Shown in pieces: positions 1 to 8,237 of a stretch of DNA of 54,037 nucleotides. The stretch spans positions 1 to 54,037 of the forward strand of contig NZ_JYON01000036.1 in assembly GCF_000952155.1 (NCBI RefSeq), in the 5' to 3' direction. The number at the start of each line of letters is the position of its first letter. The stretch's first letter is position 1. The position numbers and the translations under genes were made by a program. Source of the stretch: Aliterella atlantica CENA595. Its GTDB lineage: Bacteria > Cyanobacteriota > Cyanobacteriia > Cyanobacteriales > Chroococcidiopsidaceae. The notes under the pieces were generated by a model, which did no database searches, had not been told where the DNA came from, and saw nothing but the letters and a program-made list of their open reading frames with translations.

Positions 1-1
1 T

Positions 2-112
2 CGTTCTCCAGTCAACTGCTTTGTTAACATTCTTTGTGGATTGATTGCTTATTGCCATCAGCCCAAAAAGCCAGGTATTGCTACCATTCATAATTTGCTT
101 TATTCTGCTTAA
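2..112 (+). CDS. C-terminal end of a probable transposase (partial, cut by window edge)
   Basis: An open frame enters from the left edge and gives 36 residues before a TAA at 110-112. It reads RSPVNCFVNILCGLIAYCHQ and then PKKPG. The RSP-x-N-x-x-VN / GLIAYCHQPKKP signature resembles the extreme C-terminus of transposases common in cyanobacterial genomes. The family (IS5- or IS982-like) cannot be decided from so short a tail. No start, DDE residues or terminal inverted repeat are inside the window. The gene would converge on the chlH-like gene at 179. The transposase reading is an inference from the terminal motif only. Confidence 0.4.
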   Translation, partial: RSPVNCFVNILCGLIAYCHQPKKPGIATIHNLLYSA

Positions 113-178
113 CCCGAACTGACGTTAATTAATGTTTGTCATCAATTCAATTTAGCAAATCTATCTTGAATATTTTAA

Positions 179-3100
179 TTAAACTACTACGCCTTCAATT
201 TCTTCATCAGATAGTTCATATAATTGGCGTAACTTTTCTAACTTCTCCTCATCTGGTTGCCAAAAACCTCTGCCGTTCGCTTCTAGCATCCTCCCGACTA
301 TGTTACGGAAGGCTTCGGGATTTGCGTTGCGTAATTTTTCCGCCATGTCTGCATCCAGGGCATAGGTATCAACCGCTTGGTTGTAAACCCAATCATCTGT
401 AAAATCAGCCGTACCACCCCAGCCGATTAATGCTGTCATGCGTTGGGATATTTCATAAGCACCGCCCGAACCTTGATTTGCCATTGCTTCCGCCCATTTG
501 GGATTAAGTAATTTAGTTCTGTATTCCAGGCGCAATAAGTCTTCTAAATTGCGGGGTGTGGTGTCTTTAGAGAAGCTTTCTACAAAGCTAGTGTTGACGT
601 TTTTTCCGCGTTGCTTTTCGGCGGCGCGTTTGAGTCCGCCAGTGTTGGCGTAATATTCTTGAATGTCTGTTAAACCGTATTCAACTGAATCGATTTCTTG
701 GACAATGCGATCGCATTTCTGCAACAATTGCTGCAATACTTCTGGTCTAGCTTGACCTTTATCCTGTTTGCCATAACTAAATACATTGCGATTTTGCCAA
801 GTATTGCCTAATTCTTCGCCTGTTTCCCAGCTTCCTTCTACAACTTGGTCGTTTACTAAAGAACCAAAGTCACCTGCTGGATTAGAAAATAGTCTTGCTG
901 AGGCATTATCTACACCTTGCTGTTTCAAAGCTAAATAGTGCTTGCGGATGTAGTTTTGTGATTCTGGTTCGTCTATTTGGGCTGCACGACTAAATAAATC
1001 GTCTAACAACTCGATAATATTGACAAAACTATCTCGAAAAATCCCTGATAAATTTGCCAACACATCAATACGCGGACGATTAAGACTAGCTAAAGGTTGT
1101 AACTCATAACGCACGATCCTTCCTGTGCCTTCCTTTACAGGTTCAGCACCTACAAGTTCTAACAAAATACCCAAAGATTCACCACGAGTTTTGATTGCAT
1201 CTAATCCCCACAACATTACAGCTACAGTTTCGGGGTATTCTCCATGTTCTTTTAAGTGTTGAGCAATAATCTTTTGGGCAATCTCTCGCCCGCGTTCGTA
1301 AGCCGCAGGTGATGGCATTCTATAAGGATCTAAAGCATGAATGTTACGCCCTGTAGGTAATACGCCAGCGCCATCTCGTAGTAAATCGCCTCCTGGGGAT
1401 GCAGGAATATACTCGCCATTTAACCCACGTAAGAGATTAGTTAGTTCGTCGCTATTCTGCGTCAGTAACTCGCTAATTTGTTTTGCTTCTTCTTCTACTA
1501 ACTCATCACCAAAATATGCTTGTAAATAACTGTCTAATTCCTCTCGGTTTGGCGATTCGCCTAGCGTATGCAATCCAGAGGAGAATAACCGATTTTCCAA
1601 GACTTGCAGATATTCGTACAACTGCACCAAATACTTATTAAATGCCGTTGCACTAAACATTTGCACATTTTCAGGAGTAAAGGCAATGCCTAATTTCTTT
1701 GCCTCTGCAAATGGGCAATCTGTATCTACGCCAGTATCGACAATCTTTTTACAAATAGCTGCTTTGAGGACATAGTTCTTTTCTGGATCTTCTCGATACT
1801 CCAAAATCAACTCGCGTATGGCAATTAATTCTTTATACAACCCTGCCCGACCGTATGGTGGTACGTTGTGAGAAATAATTACTCCATAACCGCGCCGCTT
1901 TGCCAAGATAGATTCAGATGGATTATTAGCTGCATATATATATAAGTTAGGCAAATTTCCGAGCAATATATCTGACCAAGAATAACCCGTATTGCCCAAA
2001 GGAGAACCAGGTAGCCATTCTACAGTGCCATGCATTCCAAAATGAACTACCGCATCAGCCTGAAAATCATGCTGCAACCATTGATAAAAAGCTGCATACT
2101 GAGGATGCGGTGTAAGATCGCGCTCAAACATCAGCCGCATTGGATCTCCAGGAATGCCTAAAGGTGGTTGTACGCCTATCCAAACATTACCTAGTTGCAC
2201 GCCGTTAACTAATAGTTCGTCACCGTAAGTTTTAATTCCGCTACCTGTTAAAGATTGCCATTGTTTTTCAATGCGAGATGTTAGCAAGTAGCCTAGCCAT
2301 TTTGCTAGTTGTTTGGTGTCTACGCGATCGCCTTCTATTGTCTCATCTGCCACCTTGACCTGCCGAATCAACTCTTCACCATCAATCGGGATTTCACCCA
2401 CGTTGTAGCCTTGTTCTTTAAGAGCTTGCAGCACTTTTATCAGGCTGCGTGGGACGTTTAATAATGCTGCCGTTCCCGTTGCGCCGTATCCAGGGGGAAA
2501 ACCGTATAGGATAATAGCAATCTTGCGATCGCACATTGGTTTTTCCCGTAAAGATATCCAGCTTTTTAGCCTACCAATTAATCTTTGTACTCGTTCGGGA
2601 ATTAGATAAATCTTTTCTCCTACCAAACCACCTAGCGGAACAGTATCTATCGCTCCATCTAATTCCGGCAAAGCATACAATACCACGCTTTGCAATCCAC
2701 CAATTCCTTGTCTTGTCCAAGAATGAATATCTTGAATTAGCAAGGGTGCAGCAACGATATAAGGTACATTTTTCGCTGTGAGGATGCGTTTGGCAACATC
2801 TACCTGCCTGCCTGCTTCCATCGTACCTGCTGGACCGCCTACTAGGGGAAAACCGATTGTGGAAGCGATCGCATCTACCTTGACTGCTTCTTTAGATAAA
2901 GATGGCTGGGCGATATTTCCTAACTGTCTTTGGCTAGTTTCATAATCGCTAGTCAGCCAGTCTCTAACTGCAACATGACCTTCTACACCATTGATGAAAA
3001 TAGGTATAGGTGTCAATCCTGCTTGTTCAAAATAGCGAATTAATTGCCCAATATAAGGCTGTTTAGTAACAACGTGCTTGCGATATAACAATATAGCTAC

Positions 3101-3796
3101 GCGCTGATTTGCACCTGGATAGCGAGCTTGATACCATTGCAAATACTCTTGCGGCGATGTAAAAAAACCTTGATAGTCGGGGTGTAATAACCCCATATTT
3201 GGAGTTTCTACAGGTGGCGGAATATCGCCTACTGTTAGACCTAAGTATTTTTCTGCTAATGTCCAAAATAAAGCTGCAACGTTATCTTGTCCGCCTGCAT
3301 TCCAGTAGCCGTAGATAATTAGCCAGTTGCGTAAGTCTTGTACTTTTTGCCCTGGTACGAATTTGAGTAGTTTTGGTCCTACTTTTAAAAAGCTTAAGTA
3401 TCCTGCTAGTTTATCTTCTTCTCGCCCGTTACTGAACTTATCGAGGATAAATTTAATTGGTTTAGGCATTCCTTTGGGCTTGTCGCCAATTGCGAACGCG
3501 CCTAACTTAGTTAAAGCAAGTAATTCTAAGGCTGACTCAAATATTAAGCGAATGGGAATGTGTTTGATGCGATCGCTTAACCACAATACCTGGTCGTAAT
3601 CAAACAGCAAACTGCCAAAAAATACATCCGCACCTTGCAATGCTGTTTCTACTTCTTTGGGGTTGCTAGAGATAGCGCGATCGCTAAATACTCTGATATC
3701 TAATTCTGGGCAGCGTTTAATAGCTAATTTTGCCGCTTCTCGGTACAATTCGGCGTTAAATGATTCAAAGCCAGCAATTAAGACGATACGTTTCAT
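179..3796 (-). CDS. chlH: Magnesium chelatase large subunit H-like protein (ChlH/CobN family)
   Basis: This 1205-aa protein belongs to the ChlH/BchH/CobN family of porphyrin-binding subunits that insert Mg2+ (or Co2+) together with an AAA+ I/D motor. ChlH-like segments include FPPGYGATGTAALLNVP near residue 435, HGTVEWLPGSPLGNTG near 590, NNPSESILAKRRGYG followed by VPPYGRAGLY near 630, and MPSPAAYERGREIA near 830. The first 200 residues also match ChlH style rather than CobN style, so Mg-chelatase is the better call. It is about 120 residues shorter than the usual roughly 1330-aa cyanobacterial ChlH and its sequence is clearly diverged. It may therefore be the second ChlH isoform that some cyanobacteria carry. 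No chlI, chlD or cob gene is adjacent. The ATG at 3796 is followed directly by a ChlH-like N-terminus (KRIVLIAGFESFN). Confidence 0.8.
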   Translation of the reverse strand: MKRIVLIAGFESFNAELYREAAKLAIKRCPELDIRVFSDRAISSNPKEVETALQGADVFFGSLLFDYDQVLWLSDRIKHIPIRLIFESALELLALTKLGAFAIGDKPKGMPKPIKFILDKFSNGREEDKLAGYLSFLKVGPKLLKFVPGQKVQDLRNWLIIYGYWNAGGQDNVAALFWTLAEKYLGLTVGDIPPPVETPNMGLLHPDYQGFFTSPQEYLQWYQARYPGANQRVAILLYRKHVVTKQPYIGQLIRYFEQAGLTPIPIFINGVEGHVAVRDWLTSDYETSQRQLGNIAQPSLSKEAVKVDAIASTIGFPLVGGPAGTMEAGRQVDVAKRILTAKNVPYIVAAPLLIQDIHSWTRQGIGGLQSVVLYALPELDGAIDTVPLGGLVGEKIYLIPERVQRLIGRLKSWISLREKPMCDRKIAIILYGFPPGYGATGTAALLNVPRSLIKVLQALKEQGYNVGEIPIDGEELIRQVKVADETIEGDRVDTKQLAKWLGYLLTSRIEKQWQSLTGSGIKTYGDELLVNGVQLGNVWIGVQPPLGIPGDPMRLMFERDLTPHPQYAAFYQWLQHDFQADAVVHFGMHGTVEWLPGSPLGNTGYSWSDILLGNLPNLYIYAANNPSESILAKRRGYGVIISHNVPPYGRAGLYKELIAIRELILEYREDPEKNYVLKAAICKKIVDTGVDTDCPFAEAKKLGIAFTPENVQMFSATAFNKYLVQLYEYLQVLENRLFSSGLHTLGESPNREELDSYLQAYFGDELVEEEAKQISELLTQNSDELTNLLRGLNGEYIPASPGGDLLRDGAGVLPTGRNIHALDPYRMPSPAAYERGREIAQKIIAQHLKEHGEYPETVAVMLWGLDAIKTRGESLGILLELVGAEPVKEGTGRIVRYELQPLASLNRPRIDVLANLSGIFRDSFVNIIELLDDLFSRAAQIDEPESQNYIRKHYLALKQQGVDNASARLFSNPAGDFGSLVNDQVVEGSWETGEELGNTWQNRNVFSYGKQDKGQARPEVLQQLLQKCDRIVQEIDSVEYGLTDIQEYYANTGGLKRAAEKQRGKNVNTSFVESFSKDTTPRNLEDLLRLEYRTKLLNPKWAEAMANQGSGGAYEISQRMTALIGWGGTADFTDDWVYNQAVDTYALDADMAEKLRNANPEAFRNIVGRMLEANGRGFWQPDEEKLEKLRQLYELSDEEIEGVVV

Positions 3797-3917
3797 GCCC
3801 AGAAATTGGAATATAGTGTTATTTCGATCTTAGGTAATTTCAGGAATTGCGATCGCAAGCCGTGTAATAATTTGTGGATTCTCAACGTACATCTACCGAC
3901 TTTTTGAGGTTAATGCT

Positions 3918-4619
3918 ATGAAAGCTATACCTACAGCCCTTGCAATTTTTGGGATTGTCACTTTTACTAATATAGGTATTCCTCTAGTTTACGCGCGATC
4001 GCACCCAACACTGCTAGCCCAAGAAAAGACTATTGAGGCGTTATTCCAGCAGGGAGAAGAAAAGTTTGCTCGACAAGACTTTAAAGGTGCTGTTGCAGAC
4101 TGGAATGAGGTAATTCGCCGCGATCCTAAATATGCTTATGCTTACTACCGAAGAGGAATCGCGCGTTTTATTCTCAAAGATTATCAAGGTGCTGATAAAG
4201 ACTTAACAGAAACAATTCGCCTCAAACCACCTAATAATAATGCTACTTCTAGTGTCTATGCCGCACGTGGAGTTGTACGGGTTGAAGGGCTAAAAAATCC
4301 TAAAGGTGCTATTGAAGACTTCAATCGAGCAATTAAACTCAATCCCCAAAATGCTACTGCATATGCCAATCGCGGTGTTATCCGGGCTGACAACTTTAAA
4401 GATAACAAAGGCGCTATTGAAGATTTCAATCAGTCAATTAAACTCAATCCTGAAAACCCCGATACTTATAGAAGACGAGGGATCGTGCGCTATCTACTTA
4501 AAGATAAAAAAGGCGCTGTAGAAGATTTGCAGCAAGCAGCTAAATTGTATCAATCTCAGAATGATACCCAAAGCTATCAACGTACTCAGGAAATTATCAA
4601 AAAACTTCAGGAAAACTAA
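3918..4619 (+). CDS. Exported tetratricopeptide-repeat protein
   Basis: The 233-aa product has an N-terminal hydrophobic segment (residues 5-25, AIFGIVTFTNIGIPLVY) followed by a plausible signal-peptidase region near LLAQ (about residues 32-35), so export is likely. From about residue 40 onward it is built of roughly five 34-residue TPR units with recurring GAVADWNEVIRRDPKYAYAY, GAIEDFNRAIKLNPQNATAY and GAIEDFNQSIKLNPENPDTY patterns. TPR arrays act as protein-interaction scaffolds; no enzymatic domain is visible. It is divergent from the chlH-like gene, with 121 nt between them. ATG 3918 follows a GAGGT element at 3905-3909. The partner is unknown. Confidence 0.75.
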   Translation: MKAIPTALAIFGIVTFTNIGIPLVYARSHPTLLAQEKTIEALFQQGEEKFARQDFKGAVADWNEVIRRDPKYAYAYYRRGIARFILKDYQGADKDLTETIRLKPPNNNATSSVYAARGVVRVEGLKNPKGAIEDFNRAIKLNPQNATAYANRGVIRADNFKDNKGAIEDFNQSIKLNPENPDTYRRRGIVRYLLKDKKGAVEDLQQAAKLYQSQNDTQSYQRTQEIIKKLQEN

Positions 4620-4771
4620 GTTTTCCTTATTCTAAATTTTTGCTTATATTTTACTTCAGTGAATTTTTTACAAGTTTACTTTAATTGGAGAAGCAAATTA
4701 GTAGATCGGAGATCGCTGACTTATGCGCCTGTATATGCGATTCTCAATTATAAACTCGCTCTAAAAGGCTC

Positions 4772-4975
4772 ATGATTGAAGTTGAACTAGAAATTGCTGG
4801 AACGCCCCCTGGAGAACGCCCATTTGAAGGCTATAAGCAAGCCCAATTTCGGATTTTGCCTAGAATTCGGGAATATATAGTTTTGGGTAATAACTACTAC
4901 GAGGTAGAAAAGATCTTTTATTGGGAAGGCGATCGCGCTCCCAGATTGCTTTTAAGATACGCTGGTTACTTATAA
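4772..4975 (+). CDS. Small conserved hypothetical protein (67 aa)
   Basis: Encodes 67 residues beginning MIEVELEIAGTPPGERPFEG and ending in YAGYL. There is no signal peptide, membrane helix or cysteine. The composition is that of a small globular, charged beta-rich protein. The codon use and a HIP1 octamer at 4930 are native-looking, which supports a real gene, and I believe similar short proteins occur in other cyanobacteria, but no function is known to me. The stop abuts the A-run of the hairpin at 4974-5002. Confidence 0.5.
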   Translation: MIEVELEIAGTPPGERPFEGYKQAQFRILPRIREYIVLGNNYYEVEKIFYWEGDRAPRLLLRYAGYL

Positions 4976-5002
4976 AAAAACGACCAGCCTACCAAGCTGG
5001 TC
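4974..5002 (-). terminator. Intrinsic terminator reading leftward
   Basis: A perfect 7-bp inverted repeat (GACCAGC at 4982-4988, GCTGGTC at 4996-5002, 7-nt loop) is followed on the minus strand by seven T residues (A-run 4974-4980 on the plus strand). That is the textbook arrangement for a leftward transcript. On the plus strand it directly follows the 67-aa gene but lacks a U-tract there. Confidence 0.7.
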
Positions 5003-5094
5003 TACAATTTTAGATTGTCGTTTGATTCTGTGGAAACCCAACTGCGCTTTCCCAAAGCTACAGATGGTACAAATCTTTGTCGTTCCCGATTTCT
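4974..5094 (-). ncRNA. Candidate independent small RNA (about 120 nt)
   Basis: On the minus strand an extended -10 box, TGTTACAAT (5109-5101), lies about 7 nt upstream of a probable start near 5094. The transcript would end at the strong intrinsic terminator at 4974-5002. In between there is no open frame of useful length, but there are local hairpins: GCTTT-GGG-AAAGC, and ACAAT/ATTGT at 5004-5018. The hydrolase gene upstream on this strand ends at 5257, about 150 nt before the promoter, so a separate transcript is more likely than a long 3' UTR. The sequence does not match what I remember of Yfr1 or 6S RNA. Function unknown. Confidence 0.45.
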
Positions 5095-5256
5095 TTTCGT
5101 ATTGTAACAGGAAACACAGACTTTTTTATAAAAGTTCATAGTATCTTGACATATCTACCCCAATCGATAGATGTAACTTATTCGTGTGACATAAACAAGG
5201 CATGAGTGAGAAGACTTAAACTGTTGTGGCTACTAAGTAAAGGGTCTACTGATAAA

Positions 5257-6159
5257 CTAATCTGTAGTATGTCTGGTAGCTTTATCAAACCTTTGCAAAC
5301 AACTAGCGACAATTGAAGGTTGTTCTAAATGCGGGACGTGACCGCAATTTAGCATAGTTAGTTGAGAATTTGCGATCGCATTCCTAAACCTCTCTGCATC
5401 TAATTTAGGCAAAGTATCGTCTAACTCTCCCCATAATATTAGAGTTTCTTTGTCTATTTGAGCTACCTTTTTGGCTATGTCACTATAACCACCACTTTTA
5501 GTAAAACTAATTGTAGCTTCGCGCCAATTAGGCATTTCTAAGTGTAGCGTCGCACATCTAATTGCTTCAATCTCACTAGGCTGTAAATTCCCAAAATTAC
5601 TACCAAAAAATAAAGCTTGTAGTTTGCGCTGTCGCCAATATTCTACCGCCCAGCTATCTATAGGTGAAAACAAATATTTACCAAAAGAAACATCGCCACT
5701 AAAACCAATACTATTAATCAGAACTAACTGTTTGACAGCGTGGGGATAAGTAAGAGTAAAATCAATTGCGGTTGCACCGCCCATTGAAGTACCTACTAGC
5801 ATTACTGACTGATTTATTAGCTGCTGCCAAAAGGAGTAAAGATGGGTTTTAATCGTATATGGATTATAGTTAATTTGTGGCAATCTTTCTGTAAATCCGA
5901 AACCTAATAAATCGACTGCCCAAATTGCATTTTTAGACTCAAGTAGTGGTATAATACTGCGAAATTCTAGTACAGAACTATCAAATCCATGCAGTAAAAG
6001 TATTGGTGTATTACCTGTACCTTGATGTACATAGGAAGTTGCGATCGCTTGTTCGCTAAGAGGCGTATTTATTGCTTCGCGCTGAATGTTTTGCGCTAAA
6101 GTAATAGACTCTGATTTTCTTAGAAAATAAACGTCATGAGGTAGAAAATTAGCAAACAT
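5257..6159 (-). CDS. Alpha/beta-hydrolase fold protein
   Basis: This is a 300-aa alpha/beta hydrolase. It shows the oxyanion-hole region LLLHGFDSS, the nucleophile elbow GTSMGG (catalytic Ser), an acid candidate in WGELDDTLP, and the catalytic His in CGHVPHLEQP. The substrate cannot be told from sequence; esterase or C-C hydrolase activity is possible. ATG 6159 is preferred over an in-frame TTG at 6171, because the ATG begins 1 nt after the purT stop, which implies translational coupling and a two-gene operon with purT. The candidate small RNA begins about 150 nt downstream. Confidence 0.75.
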   Translation of the reverse strand: MFANFLPHDVYFLRKSESITLAQNIQREAINTPLSEQAIATSYVHQGTGNTPILLLHGFDSSVLEFRSIIPLLESKNAIWAVDLLGFGFTERLPQINYNPYTIKTHLYSFWQQLINQSVMLVGTSMGGATAIDFTLTYPHAVKQLVLINSIGFSGDVSFGKYLFSPIDSWAVEYWRQRKLQALFFGSNFGNLQPSEIEAIRCATLHLEMPNWREATISFTKSGGYSDIAKKVAQIDKETLILWGELDDTLPKLDAERFRNAIANSQLTMLNCGHVPHLEQPSIVASCLQRFDKATRHTTD

Positions 6160-6160
6160 T

Positions 6161-7333
6161 TTAACTAACAATTTTTACTTTGCTGGCTGCTTTAGTTGCT
6201 TTTCCCCTTGCTAATTCAATACTATCTGCTTTAGCTAAAGCTACGCCCATTCTCCGCCCTGGGCGAGAATCAGGCTTACCGAATAATCTTAAATCTACAT
6301 CTTTATCTGCTAAAGCTTCGGCTACACCAGTAAATGAAATACGCTTTGAATGTTCGCTAGCTAAAATAACTGCACTAGCAGCAAATCCTAACTGTTCTAT
6401 ATTGGGTATTGGTAAGCCTAATATAGCCCTTAAATGTAACTCGAACTCGTTCAAGTTTTGCGAAATTAACGTTACCATTCCAGTATCGTGAGGGCGAGGT
6501 GAAAGTTCAGAAAATATTACTTCATCTTTAGTAATAAAAAACTCAACGCCGAATATACCCGCACCGCCTAACTCATCAGTAACTTTTTGCGCGATCGCTT
6601 CAGCTTCTAGTAATAGCTTAGTGTTAATAATAGCTGGTTGCCACGATTCTTGATAGTCGCCTTTTTCTTGACGATGACCGATAGGCGCACAATAAATTGT
6701 TGGTGCATTCCACTGTTTAATTGTTAATAATGTGATTTCAATTTCAAAGTCGATAAATTCCTCAACTATTACTTTTTGACTATCGCCTCTAGAACCTGCA
6801 ATTGCATAATTCCAGGCTTGCTCGACTTCACTTGGATTATTAACTGTTGATTGACCTTTACCAGAAGACGACATTACTGGTTTGACTACGTTGGGAAAAC
6901 CAATTTTTGCTGAAACTGCAATTAATTCCTCTAAATTTGTGGCATAAGCATATTTAGCTGTTCTAATTCCTAAATTATTGCTTGCCAATTCCCTAATTCT
7001 GTCTCGATTCATGGTGTAATGAGTCGCTGTAGCTGTGGGAATTACAGTAATTCCCCGCTGCTCAAATTCAATTAATTTCTCGGTTCTAATTGCTTCAATT
7101 TCAGGAATAATAAAATTAGGCTGGTGTTTTGAAGCGATCGCTTCTAACTCGTCACCATTAAGCATAGAAATTACTTCCGCGCAGTCAGCAACTTGCATTG
7201 CTGGCGCATTAGCATAACGATCGACAGCAATCACGTAATTTCCCAAGCGTTTAGCAGCGATAACAAATTCCTTTCCTAGTTCTCCCGAACCTAAGAGCAT
7301 CAATTTTTGGGGAAGCTTAATTGAGTTTTGCAT
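6161..7333 (-). CDS. purT: Formate-dependent phosphoribosylglycinamide formyltransferase (GAR transformylase 2)
   Basis: The product is an ATP-grasp enzyme that converts GAR, formate and ATP to formyl-GAR in purine synthesis without folate. About 390 aa, the family's usual length. Diagnostic stretches are LMLLGSGELGKEF near the start, the ATP-grasp sections VVKPVMSSSGKGQS and VEEFIDFEIEITLL, the metal/ATP site FFITKDEVIFSELSPRPHDT, and the C-terminal LFGKPDSRPGRRMGVALA. ATG 7333 is chosen because family members start just before this motif. A GTG at 7348 in frame would add five residues. It is the promoter-proximal gene of a pair with the hydrolase. Confidence 0.92.
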   Translation of the reverse strand: MQNSIKLPQKLMLLGSGELGKEFVIAAKRLGNYVIAVDRYANAPAMQVADCAEVISMLNGDELEAIASKHQPNFIIPEIEAIRTEKLIEFEQRGITVIPTATATHYTMNRDRIRELASNNLGIRTAKYAYATNLEELIAVSAKIGFPNVVKPVMSSSGKGQSTVNNPSEVEQAWNYAIAGSRGDSQKVIVEEFIDFEIEITLLTIKQWNAPTIYCAPIGHRQEKGDYQESWQPAIINTKLLLEAEAIAQKVTDELGGAGIFGVEFFITKDEVIFSELSPRPHDTGMVTLISQNLNEFELHLRAILGLPIPNIEQLGFAASAVILASEHSKRISFTGVAEALADKDVDLRLFGKPDSRPGRRMGVALAKADSIELARGKATKAASKVKIVS

Positions 7334-7348
7334 ACACTTATGAAGCAC

Positions 7349-7368
7349 GAACGCAGATGAACGCAGAT
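7349..7368. repeat. Two tandem copies of a 10-mer (GAACGCAGAT)
   Basis: GAACGCAGAT occurs at 7349-7358 and again at 7359-7368, just upstream of purT. Short tandem units of this kind are frequent intergenic repeats in cyanobacteria. No function is evident. Confidence 0.6.
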
Positions 7369-7426
7369 AAGATAATAAGCGAAACTATAGCAGGCGAGCG
7401 CACTAATTTAGCGACCAGTAAATAGC

Positions 7427-7461
7427 CACTGGTCACTGGTTACTGGTTACTGGTCACTGTT
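7427..7461. repeat. Heptanucleotide short tandem repeat (five units)
   Basis: Five contiguous 7-nt units, CACTGGT, CACTGGT, TACTGGT, TACTGGT and the imperfect CACTGTT, fill the gap up to the stop codon of the GST gene at 7462. The pattern fits the short tandemly repeated repetitive (STRR) heptamers described in filamentous cyanobacteria. Confidence 0.75.
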
Positions 7462-8163
7462 TCAAGCGCCGCCTATGGTATTAGCAGATTGGTTAAATAA
7501 TAGCGATCGCGATTTTTCTATATCTAGGGCTTGTTCTTTGAACGCCTCAGCCTTTTCGTAAGCGCGAACGGTAGCAGGACGAATTTTAATTGCTTCAAAC
7601 CACCGCTGTAAATTGGGAAAATCTTCTAACTTCTGCCCTTGCATTTCGTAGCCTGTAACCCAAGGATAGCAAGCAATATCGGCGATAGAATAATTCCCAG
7701 CAACAAATTCACGCCCTTCTAGCCGTTTGTTTAGCACTGCATACAAACGCCCTGTTTCATTGACGTAACGGTTGATAGCATAAGGAATCTTTTCAGGAGC
7801 ATAGCGGTTGAAATGGTGATTTTGCCCAGCCATAGGTCCCAAACCGCCCATTTGCCAGAATAACCATTCTAAAGTTGCTACGCGATCGCGTAAATCTGTA
7901 GAAATTAGCTTACCAGTCTTTTCTGCTAAATACAGCAAAATTGCTCCCGATTCAAATACTGAGATAGGTTCGCCACCGCCTACAGGTTCGCGATCGATAA
8001 TCGCTGGAATCCGATTATTTGGCGAAATTTTGAGAAATTCTGGCTTAAACTGATCGCCAGCACCGATATTAATGGGAAAGATGTTGTAGGGTAATTCTGC
8101 TTCCTCTAAAAACATCGTAATTTTGTGACCGTTTGGCGTTGTCCAGTAATAAAGATCGATCAT
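7462..8163 (-). CDS. Glutathione S-transferase / disulfide-bond oxidoreductase, YfcG-like
   Basis: The 233-aa protein has a thioredoxin-fold N-domain with YYWTTPNGHKITMFLEEAEL and SPNNRIPAI (the cis-Pro region), FESGAILLYL (the ESGAI glutathione-binding motif), and an all-helical C-domain with WLFWQMGGLGPMAGQNHHFN. These closely match E. coli YfcG, a nu-class GST with disulfide reductase activity. It is expected in the cytosol. It lies between purT and an MFS gene on the same strand, in a group that continues into an SDR gene, consistent with an oxidative or electrophile-stress unit. Confidence 0.88.
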   Translation of the reverse strand: MIDLYYWTTPNGHKITMFLEEAELPYNIFPINIGAGDQFKPEFLKISPNNRIPAIIDREPVGGGEPISVFESGAILLYLAEKTGKLISTDLRDRVATLEWLFWQMGGLGPMAGQNHHFNRYAPEKIPYAINRYVNETGRLYAVLNKRLEGREFVAGNYSIADIACYPWVTGYEMQGQKLEDFPNLQRWFEAIKIRPATVRAYEKAEAFKEQALDIEKSRSLLFNQSANTIGGA

Positions 8164-8237
8164 GGGTTATTTCTCCTGATTGTCTTATTTCAATACATCG
8201 CGCCTTGAGCTATAAACGCTCTATCCCAAGTTGTAGT

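Noticed and set aside
5109..5116. AGGAAACA motif on the plus strand, reminiscent of the Yfr2 RNA loop
   Set aside because: No flanking stem and no terminator hairpin follow it; only a short T-run. A second GGAAAC nearby is not in a loop either.
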